In this document: piece by piece, positions 54,104-61,496 of the stretch | Layout: every line of letters starts with the position of its first letter | How positions within the stretch are numbered: position 1 is the first letter of the stretch | Assembly (NCBI GenBank): GCA_963516675.1 | Contig: CAUQBH010000006.1 | Location: forward strand, 70,405-134,404 | Direction of reading: 5' to 3' | DNA: 64,000 nucleotides | Source: JABCPE02 sp963516675 | Lineage (GTDB): Bacteria > Bacteroidota > Bacteroidia > Flavobacteriales > Weeksellaceae | Position numbers and translations under genes: made by a program | The notes under the pieces: model-generated | What the model was told of the DNA's origin: nothing | What the model saw: the letters and a program-made list of their open reading frames with translations, nothing else | Databases searched by the model: none

Positions 54104-55350
54104 GAAATAAAAGGAATTATACTAAATCAACAGTCAGGTTACGAAAATCAGAATATAGAGATGAATGGCATGTTTATATAGAAAGTTACCCTGTAATGGT
54201 AGAAGGAAAAGATAAGCCTCAAAGAATACGGAAGTATATTAATAGAAGTGTAAAAACAGTTGTATTTGATAAAAAGAGAACTTCTAGAACTACTTCAGAG
54301 AAGACTACATATAAACCCAAACGAGATGATAATGGAATTATCATCTGTAAGAGTGATTTGGATAAAGAAACAATGTTATATGCTGATAGTATCCGAAAAA
54401 TTATTCAACAAGGATTTGATGAGAGAGAGCTTAATTCGGAATTGAGGAATTCTCAAATTTCTCAACAAGAGAAAGCTCAGGAAAATTTTATTCAATACTT
54501 CAAAAAAATAATAGGAATTAGACATAAAAAGAGTTCAAAATCAATTATAATTAACTGGCATCGTACAGTGAGTTTTCTAGAAATGTTTGTTCAGAATGAT
54601 ATTTTAAGTTTTGAGAAAATTGATTATAAATTTATAGAAGATTTTAAGCGTTTTTTATTAGATGCTCCTTGTGGGGGTGGTAAAAAAGGAACAATTTCCC
54701 AAAATACAGCATCAACTTATTTTTCAATTTTTAAAGCCTCATTGAAACAAGCTTTCGTTGATGGATATTTTCAAACAGATATATCTGCGAAAACAAAAGG
54801 AATTGTTAGTAAAGATGTTAGAAGGGAATATTTAACTAATGATGAGTTGGATGAATTGGCATCTACTCCTTGTGCGAATGATTTAATAAGAAGGGCTTCC
54901 CTTTTTTCGGCGCTTACAGGTCTTAGACACTCTGATATACAAAAGCTTAAATGGAGTGAAATAAGTATAGAAAATGGGCAGCCAAAGCTTAATTTTACAC
55001 AGAAAAAGACTAAAGGAGTAGAATATACGCCAATTTCGGAACAGGCACTATTGCTTTGTGGGGAATTTGGTAAACCTGATGATTTAGTTTTTGAAGGGTT
55101 AATGAATGCAGCATGGATAAATCGTCCTTTAAAAAAGTGGATTTTAGATGCTGGTATTAGTAAAAATATTACATTTCATTGTTTTAGACATACATTTGCT
55201 ACTTTACAAATTGCAAATGGAACGGATATTTATATCGTAAAAGATTTACTTGGGCATACTAATGTGAAAACGACTCAAATTTATGCAAAAGTGATGAATG
55301 AAAAGAAAAATGAAGCTGTAAAAGCGATTAAGTTGAATATAAAAAAATAA
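54100..55350 (+). CDS. Tyrosine site-specific integrase
   Basis: 416 residues. An N-terminal arm-type domain, a SAM-like core-binding region near 140-230 and a catalytic domain with Arg276 (TGLRHSDI), the HxxR box His360-C-F-Arg363-His364, His386 (LLGHTNVKTT) and nucleophile Tyr395. This is the Bacteroidota mobile-element integrase type. Integrates and excises the element at the dnaK-downstream site. Translationally coupled to the HTH gene before it. Confidence 0.95.
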   Translation: MRNKRNYTKSTVRLRKSEYRDEWHVYIESYPVMVEGKDKPQRIRKYINRSVKTVVFDKKRTSRTTSEKTTYKPKRDDNGIIICKSDLDKETMLYADSIRKIIQQGFDERELNSELRNSQISQQEKAQENFIQYFKKIIGIRHKKSSKSIIINWHRTVSFLEMFVQNDILSFEKIDYKFIEDFKRFLLDAPCGGGKKGTISQNTASTYFSIFKASLKQAFVDGYFQTDISAKTKGIVSKDVRREYLTNDELDELASTPCANDLIRRASLFSALTGLRHSDIQKLKWSEISIENGQPKLNFTQKKTKGVEYTPISEQALLLCGEFGKPDDLVFEGLMNAAWINRPLKKWILDAGISKNITFHCFRHTFATLQIANGTDIYIVKDLLGHTNVKTTQIYAKVMNEKKNEAVKAIKLNIKK

Positions 55351-55352
55351 TT

Positions 55353-56072
55353 ATGATAAAAGAAAAATATTTAGTTTTTGGAGCAAAATTTCCAGCTATT
55401 ATAATCGCAATAAATATGGTTATTGTAAATTTTATGATGAAGTTAATGATTTATGAAGATAATACAATTGCTAATGTAATCCTTTTTACTGTCGCAATAT
55501 CAATAATTTGTCTTTATTGTAGCTTTATGTTATTCCTTAGTGAATGTTATCGTTTTATTAAAAGAAAATTACAAAATTTTAAAAATAAGGGTATTGAAAA
55601 TACATTAGATTTTAAAAGAGATACTGATATTGTTAAAAATAGTATGGAAATAGAACAAGATATAAATATTATTCGTGAAACAAAAATGCGAGATGAAGAA
55701 ATTAAACTTAAGCATATGCAAGATGTTGCTAAGCAATATATAATAGAAATTTTCCCTCCATATTGCTCGAATGAAGATATACAAAAATTATGCAGAAGAG
55801 TAATAGATTTCTCTAATGGTGTAAGTGATTTTTCAAATTATCCATCTATAACTCCCCAAGAACTAAAAGCTATTGATTTATATCATTTTGGTTGGAATAT
55901 TTGGAACCATTTTGGGAGAAAGAATAGAGATGTAATGTTACATTTTTTAAAAAATATTTTTAGAGAGACTTTAATAGATGTGAGTATAAATACCATACAC
56001 TCAAAATTAACAAATGATGGAGATAAAGGGAAAATTAAAATTAAAAATAATTTATTAGACAAGAATGAGTAG
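55353..56072 (+). CDS. Membrane protein of the mobile element, unknown
   Basis: 239 residues with two spans near 10-30 and 38-62, then a long charged cytoplasmic helical domain (RETKMRDEEIKLKHMQDVAKQY) and a globular C-terminal part with DLYHFGWNIWNHFGRKNRDVMLHFLKN. No family recognised. It follows the integrase by 2 bases. AT-rich and element-encoded; could be cargo or accessory. Confidence 0.72.
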   Translation: MIKEKYLVFGAKFPAIIIAINMVIVNFMMKLMIYEDNTIANVILFTVAISIICLYCSFMLFLSECYRFIKRKLQNFKNKGIENTLDFKRDTDIVKNSMEIEQDINIIRETKMRDEEIKLKHMQDVAKQYIIEIFPPYCSNEDIQKLCRRVIDFSNGVSDFSNYPSITPQELKAIDLYHFGWNIWNHFGRKNRDVMLHFLKNIFRETLIDVSINTIHSKLTNDGDKGKIKIKNNLLDKNE

Positions 56073-56090
56073 AAAAAACTAATAAAATAA

Positions 56091-56149
56091 AGTTATTTTA
56101 CGGTTATTTTAGTGTTTTTTGGCAAATTTTATTTCACTATAAAATAACC
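56091..56149 (+). promoter_or_regulatory. Operator-like repeat cluster before excisionase-like gene
   Basis: AGTTATTTTA at 56091 and GGTTATTTTA at 56102 are direct repeats 11 bases apart (one helical turn). An inverted TAAAATAACC lies at 56140-56149, immediately before a TAAGTTTG -7 box at 56153-56160. It is the arrangement expected of an autoregulated HTH operon; the regulator is not proven. Confidence 0.55.
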
Positions 56150-56152
56150 TTA

Positions 56153-56160
56153 TAAGTTTG
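56153..56160 (+). promoter_or_regulatory. Candidate -7 box for the HTH-helicase operon
   Basis: TAAGTTTG fits TAnnTTTG, 29 bases before the ATG at 56189. It directly abuts the inverted copy of the 10-base repeat. Confidence 0.45.
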
Positions 56161-56188
56161 CACCATTAATAATTAATATCAATTATAT

Positions 56189-56539
56189 ATGAATGCAAAC
56201 GAAATTTCATTTGAAAATCTGCCAAAAGCAGTTGCTCTTTTATCACATCAAATAGAAGAGTTGAAGACTATTGTGCAACAAGGATCTATAAGAGAGCTTC
56301 CAGAAAAGAAAAAACCTATTGGGGTAGAACAAGCTTGTGAAATCATAGGTAAAGCAAAGCCTACATTATATGCTCTTGTAAGGAAAAGATTAATTCCATC
56401 ATATAAGAGTGGAAAAAAGCTGTATTTTTATGAAAATGAGTTGTTGGACTGGATAGGTAAAGGAAGGCGAAAAACTATCGAAGAAATCAAAGAGGAGGCT
56501 TTTGGAAATGTAAAAATAAATAGGAATCATAATTTTTAA
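56189..56539 (+). CDS. Excisionase-like helix-turn-helix protein
   Basis: 116 residues. N-terminal coiled segment SHQIEELKTIVQQ, then HTH_17/MerR-type domain KKPIGVEQACEIIGKAKPTLYALVRKRLIPSYKSGKKLYFYENELLDWI near 50-100. These small proteins act as excisionase or plasmid-copy regulators. It is adjacent to a repeated operator-like cluster, and is followed after 11 bases by the helicase gene. Confidence 0.87.
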   Translation: MNANEISFENLPKAVALLSHQIEELKTIVQQGSIRELPEKKKPIGVEQACEIIGKAKPTLYALVRKRLIPSYKSGKKLYFYENELLDWIGKGRRKTIEEIKEEAFGNVKINRNHNF

Positions 56540-56550
56540 AATAAAAAGTT

Positions 56551-57777
56551 ATGAAAGACTCACATTTTTACATCCGAGTTGGTACCACCTATTACAAGTT
56601 AATAGAACGCCCTCAAATCTCAGGTGATAAAATCACTTCATTGGTGAAGTGGTCAAGGGAAACTATTATCCAAGACCATGGCAAGAAAATAATTTACGAT
56701 ATTCCGAAATATGATGGTTTTTGCTGTATCCCTAATCATTTGAAATATCAAAAAACGATTGAGAATTTCTACAATATTTACAATGAGATTCCGCATCAGC
56801 CTAGTATTTCCAGAGTTTCAGTTGATGAAATCCCTTTTTCTATTTCTTTTCTGCAACATATTTTCGGTAATCAAGTAGATTTAGGACTTGATTATCTGAA
56901 AATTCTTTTGGAAAATCCTACACAAATTTTACCAATTCTTTGCTTAGTTAGCAAAGAAAGAGCAACAGGAAAAACTACTTTCCTAAAATGGATGAAAGAG
57001 ATTTTTGGAAGAAATATGACTTACATCAAGGGAGATTCATTCAATAGTCAGTTTAATTCTGATTGGGCTTCAATGCTTTTGATTGCGATTGATGAAGTGT
57101 TTTTTGACCGAAAAGAAATTACCGAACGGCTCAAATATCTTTCCACTACGAATAAAGATAAATTAGAAAACAAAGGGAAAGATAGAGAAGAAATTGATTT
57201 TTTCGGTAAATTCATTCTTTGTTCTAATAATGAAGATAATTTTATTCAGATTGATGAAAATGAAATCAGATTTTGGGTTCTTAAAATCAATCCGATAAAA
57301 TTAGAAAATACAGAATTTCTACAAAATTTAATTTCAGAAATCCCACAATTTTTAAGTTTTTTAATTCACAGGAAATTTTATTCTCAGAAGAAAAGTAGGA
57401 TGTGGTTTTCGCCTGATGAAATCAAAACCAAAGCCTTACAAAAATTAGTTTTCAAAAATGGGAATAAATTAGAAGCCAAAATGGTGGAACTCCTTTATGA
57501 ATTTTTTGAGAGTAATGAGGTTCAAGAAATTAGTGTTGTTCCACAAGATATTCTCAATATGCTCAATAGAATGTTTCGGCAACTGAATTTTTCTCGTAAT
57601 GATGTACGAACGATTTTGAAAGACAAATGGAAGTTAGAACCACAGAAAAATGGACTGACTTACATTCGTTACGATATTGATTATTCAGGAAATTTTTGCG
57701 AAAATAATGCGGTGGGAAGATACTTCAAAATTTCTAAAAATTTTATTCTTGAAAAATATGTTGATTTGTTGAATTAA
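56551..57777 (+). CDS. SF3-type (primase-)helicase of the mobile element
   Basis: 408 residues. ATPase core near 130-260: Walker A SKERATGKTTFLKW with Lys141, Walker B MLLIAIDEVFF, sensor ILCSNNEDNFI and a final EIRFWVLKI; these resemble the D5/DUF5906 helicases of mobile-element replication. An N-terminal primase domain is not seen. Predicted to unwind the element's origin during plasmid-like replication after excision. It stops just before the repeat-rich non-coding region. Confidence 0.82.
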   Translation: MKDSHFYIRVGTTYYKLIERPQISGDKITSLVKWSRETIIQDHGKKIIYDIPKYDGFCCIPNHLKYQKTIENFYNIYNEIPHQPSISRVSVDEIPFSISFLQHIFGNQVDLGLDYLKILLENPTQILPILCLVSKERATGKTTFLKWMKEIFGRNMTYIKGDSFNSQFNSDWASMLLIAIDEVFFDRKEITERLKYLSTTNKDKLENKGKDREEIDFFGKFILCSNNEDNFIQIDENEIRFWVLKINPIKLENTEFLQNLISEIPQFLSFLIHRKFYSQKKSRMWFSPDEIKTKALQKLVFKNGNKLEAKMVELLYEFFESNEVQEISVVPQDILNMLNRMFRQLNFSRNDVRTILKDKWKLEPQKNGLTYIRYDIDYSGNFCENNAVGRYFKISKNFILEKYVDLLN

Positions 57778-58169
57778 GTCTTAATATTTTAAAAATCAAT
57801 TAAATATAAAATCAACAAAAGTCTCAACGAATTTTAAGACCTGTTATTTTGTTGAGTATTTGTTGAATGGAAAAAATCAACTTTGTTGAATCGTTGAAGA
57901 AGTGTTGAGATATTAAATCCTTATAAATCAAAACTCAACAATTCAACGAAAAATAAGGATTTTATAACACGGAAATACTGATAAAATATTCTATTTTTAA
58001 GTATTAACATTAATTTTTTTCTTTCAAAAAATAAAACACAATCCTTTGCCACTGAGTTAGTGCAAAAAGTACCCATTGTTTACAAAAAGCGTGGGGCTTA
58101 ATGTAAAATGGAACTTTTTGGTTTTTTCCTATCGTCAAAAACATTCTAAAAACGCTAATAAATAAAAGA
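57778..58169 (+). other. Non-coding repeat-rich region, putative origin and oriT
   Basis: No gene. Left half (57812-57948) holds about ten copies of TCAAC or GTTGA in both orientations. A perfect 10-bp inverted repeat AAATCCTTAT / ATAAGGATTT (57915-57924, 57953-57962) encloses two TCAAC copies. Right half has an imperfect hairpin TTGCCACT-loop-AGTGCAA at 58046-58065 ahead of GTACCCATTG, just before mobC. Position between the helicase and the mob genes fits a replication origin (iterons) next to an oriT, by inference. Confidence 0.5.
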
Positions 58170-58619
58170 ATGGAACAAGATTTTTTAACGAATTTCATAA
58201 CAAAGATTCAACAAGAGCAAGAACAAAAAGATGCAGAAGAAAAAAGGAAAAATCATTTCAGAACTATTGGCAAGAAAGGTGGTTTAGCCAAGAAAAAATC
58301 TGCTCTTTTTTCTAAAACAATTTCTACAAAACTTACTGAAAAAGAATTTGAAATTCTCAGAACAAAAGCAGAAAAACTAAACCTCAAAATCTCTAAATAT
58401 GTTCGACTAATTCTAACGGAAAAAGAATTAAAAATTAATGAATTTAAAACCGATGAAGTGCTTTTGTCTTATGGAAATAACTTTAATAGAATTAAGAATC
58501 TATTGCGAAATCGTGAGTTTTCAAGTTTAGAGAATAAGGCTGAAATTATGAGAGAGATAGAAGGAGTTACTAAATTGATTTACAATTATTTATACCAAAA
58601 TAGAGTACGAGATGAATAA
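58170..58619 (+). CDS. mobC: MobC-like relaxosome accessory protein
   Basis: 149 residues, basic, with a ribbon-helix-helix-like stretch: SKTISTKLTEKEFEILRTKAEKLNLKISKYVRLIL (about 50-85), followed by a helical tail containing NFNRIKNLLRN, a feature of the MobC family. It would help the relaxase nick oriT. Its last codons overlap the relaxase start by 8 bases. Confidence 0.85.
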   Translation: MEQDFLTNFITKIQQEQEQKDAEEKRKNHFRTIGKKGGLAKKKSALFSKTISTKLTEKEFEILRTKAEKLNLKISKYVRLILTEKELKINEFKTDEVLLSYGNNFNRIKNLLRNREFSSLENKAEIMREIEGVTKLIYNYLYQNRVRDE

Positions 58620-59421
58620 TTCTGCAACTACAAGACGAATTTCCAAAATTGCTTTGGAATACAATGGAAATGATAAAGGCACAGCTGAAATGGTATATTC
58701 CAGCAATTTGTTATCCGATACTGCTGAGAATCAATTCCAAGAAATGAAAGCTGTAGCTGACCGAAATAAAAATGTGAAAAATTGGGCTTTAACAGGATAC
58801 ATTTCTCCAGAGAGAAGTGACGAAAATGAAATCTCTAATGAAGTTTTGGTAGATATTACCTTGAAAGCTCTACAAAAAGTTGGTGTTACAAAAGACAATC
58901 AAATTCGACTAGATATTCATAATTCTACAAAACACAAACATATTCATTTTATAGTCAATAGAGTAAATACAAATGGGGAAAACACAATAAAAGCTCATAA
59001 AATAGGAGAATTATTCGGGCAAGCTGTAAGGGAGATTTGCAAGGAAATGAATCTTAAAACTGATGTAGAAATCAGTAAAGAAAAGAAAGAAAAAATGCTT
59101 GAAAATCTACAAAAATCTCTGAAAAAAGCCTCTAATTTTGATGAATTGATTAGTGAAATGGATAAATTGGGTTATAAAGTAATACTGTCAGAAAATGTAA
59201 AAGTAGGCGTTTCAGGAATGCGGATTGTAAAACTTTCTGATATTAATACAGAAACAAAAAGGGAATATTTAGCAGGATACAAACTTTCGGAGATTACCAA
59301 TAAGTTGAAAATTAAGAATATAAAAGATATTTTGGAGCAAAATAATGCTGAAAAAATTAGGAGAAATAAAGAATTAGAAATCAAAGCAGAATTACATAAA
59401 TCAAATAGAAGAAAATTTTAA
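58612..59421 (+). CDS. Relaxase / mobilization nuclease (MobP-like)
   Basis: 269 residues. The relaxase domain has the three-histidine motif in IHNSTKHKHIHFIVNRVN (His103, His108, His110, His112), which binds the metal needed to cleave oriT DNA. The nucleophile Tyr is not certain (Tyr17 or Tyr29 in the N-terminal part are candidates). The protein is shorter than many relaxases and has a helical C-terminal region. Works with MobC; the operon is adjacent to the likely oriT. Confidence 0.88.
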   Translation: MNNSATTRRISKIALEYNGNDKGTAEMVYSSNLLSDTAENQFQEMKAVADRNKNVKNWALTGYISPERSDENEISNEVLVDITLKALQKVGVTKDNQIRLDIHNSTKHKHIHFIVNRVNTNGENTIKAHKIGELFGQAVREICKEMNLKTDVEISKEKKEKMLENLQKSLKKASNFDELISEMDKLGYKVILSENVKVGVSGMRIVKLSDINTETKREYLAGYKLSEITNKLKIKNIKDILEQNNAEKIRRNKELEIKAELHKSNRRKF

Positions 59422-59426
59422 TAAAA

Positions 59427-60095
59427 ATGGAAAATAAAGAAATAGATAATGGTATAGAATTGCTGAAAAAAGTGATAGAAACTAATAGAGAAAATATTGA
59501 TAAAAACTCGCGAATATTAATGGTTTTTGAAGATTTATTGAGTTTATTGGGTGAGGCTGAAAGTACATTAAGAGGAGCTTCTTACACTTTGGAAAACTCT
59601 AAAAAGGTTCTTGTAAGAACGAGCCATATATTGGAAAATACCCCAAAAACTTTTGAATTTAAAGCATCAAAAGAAGAACTCAAAGCACGAGAGCTATTTA
59701 TTCAATCCATACCTAAAAGTATTGAAGTTCATATTCCTGAAAAGTTAGAAAAAGACCTGATATTGTTGAATAGCAATATATCAAAAGTAAATGGAAAATC
59801 TAGTATTTTCAAATATTCTATTTTAGGAGGAATATGGAGTCTAATTTTATCTATAATATTGTTAGGAATTAGTGGATATTTTACTAAAAAATGGTATGCT
59901 GAAAGCATAAAGGCCAAAGAAGAAGTAAGGAAACAATTGCTGATAGAGTTTGAGAATAAGGGAAAAGGGATTTATGATGTTAAATCTTATGAAAAATTGC
60001 AATATAATACAGAGTTGGTTAGTAAATGGATTGAGAAATATCCAAACGATGCAGACAAGTTTCTACGCTTTAAAGAAGGTTATGAAACAAAGTAA
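59427..60095 (+). CDS. Coiled-coil membrane protein of the mobilization operon
   Basis: 222 residues. Long N-terminal helical region (LLKKVIETNRENIDKNSRIL; SKKVLVRTSHILEN), one membrane span near 130-150 (GGIWSLILSIILLGISGYF) and a charged C-terminal end. No family recognised; a third gene of this sort often follows MobC and relaxase in Bacteroidota mobilizable elements. It starts 5 bases after the relaxase stop. Confidence 0.72.
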   Translation: MENKEIDNGIELLKKVIETNRENIDKNSRILMVFEDLLSLLGEAESTLRGASYTLENSKKVLVRTSHILENTPKTFEFKASKEELKARELFIQSIPKSIEVHIPEKLEKDLILLNSNISKVNGKSSIFKYSILGGIWSLILSIILLGISGYFTKKWYAESIKAKEEVRKQLLIEFENKGKGIYDVKSYEKLQYNTELVSKWIEKYPNDADKFLRFKEGYETK

Positions 60096-60103
60096 AAATT
60101 CAT

Positions 60104-60111
60104 TATATTTG
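60104..60111 (+). promoter_or_regulatory. Candidate -7 box for the AlbA_2 cargo gene
   Basis: TATATTTG, 29 bases before the ATG at 60141. It overlaps nothing coding. It argues that the cargo is expressed separately from the mob genes and that the real start is 60141, not the upstream TTG at 60114. Confidence 0.55.
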
Positions 60112-60140
60112 TCTTGTTTTTCATCAAAAATAATTACCCT

Positions 60141-61487
60141 ATGCACGAAAGCAAACATATAGAATATAAGCAAAAAATAACACCCGAGTTAGAAAAAGAA
60201 GTAGTAGCATTTCTTAATTCTAATGAGGGAGGTGTTATCTATATTGGGATTGATAAGGTAGGGAAAATTGTGGGGGTAGAAAATCCTGATGAGGAACAGC
60301 TTCTGCTGAAAGATCGTTTTAAACATAATATTTTGCCTTCGTGTATGGGGCTTTTTGATATTGTTTTGGAAAGGAATGAGGAAAAGAATATTTTGAAAAT
60401 CATCGTGGCAGGAGGCTATGAGAAGCCTTATTATGTAAAGAAATATGGGCTTTCGGAAAAAGGTGTTTTTATTCGTGTAGGGAGCAGTGCAGAGCCAATG
60501 CCCACTCGACAAATTGAACAGCTTTTCAGTAAACGAACCCGAAATTCTATCGGAAAAATAAAATCTCCAAAACAAGAATTAAGATTTCAACAATTGCAAA
60601 TTTATTATCAATCTACTGGAAAGCTTCTTAACGAACAATTTGCTAAAAATCTAGAACTTCTTACTGAGGATAATCAATATAATTATGTAGCGTATCTGCT
60701 TAATGATGTGAATGGAATTTCGGTAAAAGTAGCAAAGTACTCAGGAATAAATCAAGTGGATTTGATTGAGAATGAAGAGTACGGTTATGAATCTTTGATA
60801 AAAGCAACTAAGCAGGTTTTGGATAAACTCAACCTAGAAAATAGAACACTAACCAAAATAACCTCAAAAGAGCGAGAAGAAAAGAAACTTTGGGACTCGA
60901 TAGCCTTACGAGAAGCGGTTATCAATGCTTTTGTACATAATGACTATACCAAAGAAATCGCTCCAAAATTTGAGATTTTTAGAGATAGATTGGTCATTAC
61001 ATCGTATGGAGGACTTCCAGAAGGACTTTCACAAGAGGAATTTTTTGAAGGGTATTCTGTCCCAAGAAATAAGGAGTTGATGCGGATTTATAAGGACTTA
61101 GAATTAGTGGAGCAGTTGGGTTCTGGTGTGCCAAGAATTTTACAAGTTTATCCCAAGGAATATTTTAAGTTTTCAGAAAATTTTTTACAAATTATTTTAC
61201 CGGCAGAAGAGGATGTTACCCCGCAAGTTACCCCGCAAGTTACCCCGCAAGTTACCCCGCAAGTTGAGAATTTGTTAAGAATTTTTGAAGGAACTCATTA
61301 TAGGAGTGAATTGCAGGAAAAATTGAATTTATCGGATAGAGAATATTTTAGAAAAAATTATCTTAAACCTGCTATTGAAGAAGGATTGGTGGCTCTTACG
61401 ATACCAGATAAACCTACAAGCACCAATCAAAAATACTATTTAACAGAAAAAGGAAAAAAACTAATAATAACAATTAAAAATAAATAG
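60141..61487 (+). CDS. AlbA_2 (Schlafen-type) DNA-binding protein with RecG-C ATP-binding domain
   Basis: 448 residues from the ATG at 60141. The AlbA_2 domain (first 125 residues): ESKHIEYKQKI, FLNSNEGGVIYIGIDKVGKIVGV, GVFIRVGSSAEPM. A central helical part leads to a C-terminal ATP-binding RecG-like region (LREAVINAFVHNDYTKEI; QLGSGVPRILQVY). Near residues 359-374 are four exact VTPQ repeats, then a winged-helix tail. Found as a regulatory or defence-linked protein in mobile elements; actual function unproven. It is 9 bases upstream of the type IIG enzyme. Confidence 0.9.
   Translation: MHESKHIEYKQKITPELEKEVVAFLNSNEGGVIYIGIDKVGKIVGVENPDEEQLLLKDRFKHNILPSCMGLFDIVLERNEEKNILKIIVAGGYEKPYYVKKYGLSEKGVFIRVGSSAEPMPTRQIEQLFSKRTRNSIGKIKSPKQELRFQQLQIYYQSTGKLLNEQFAKNLELLTEDNQYNYVAYLLNDVNGISVKVAKYSGINQVDLIENEEYGYESLIKATKQVLDKLNLENRTLTKITSKEREEKKLWDSIALREAVINAFVHNDYTKEIAPKFEIFRDRLVITSYGGLPEGLSQEEFFEGYSVPRNKELMRIYKDLELVEQLGSGVPRILQVYPKEYFKFSENFLQIILPAEEDVTPQVTPQVTPQVTPQVENLLRIFEGTHYRSELQEKLNLSDREYFRKNYLKPAIEEGLVALTIPDKPTSTNQKYYLTEKGKKLIITIKNK
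61215..61262 (+). repeat. Four exact 12-bp tandem repeats (VTPQ) inside the AlbA_2 gene
   Basis: Unit GTTACCCCGCAA four times in a row, encoding VTPQ each time. Because the unit is a multiple of three, copy-number change alters linker length without shifting frame. Confidence 0.95.
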
Positions 61488-61496
61488 AAACAAAAT

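Noticed and set aside
61215..61262. Short tandem array as a CRISPR
   Set aside because: The 12-base units are adjacent with no spacers and are in frame inside a coding region, so they are protein repeats. No CRISPR array was seen anywhere in the window.
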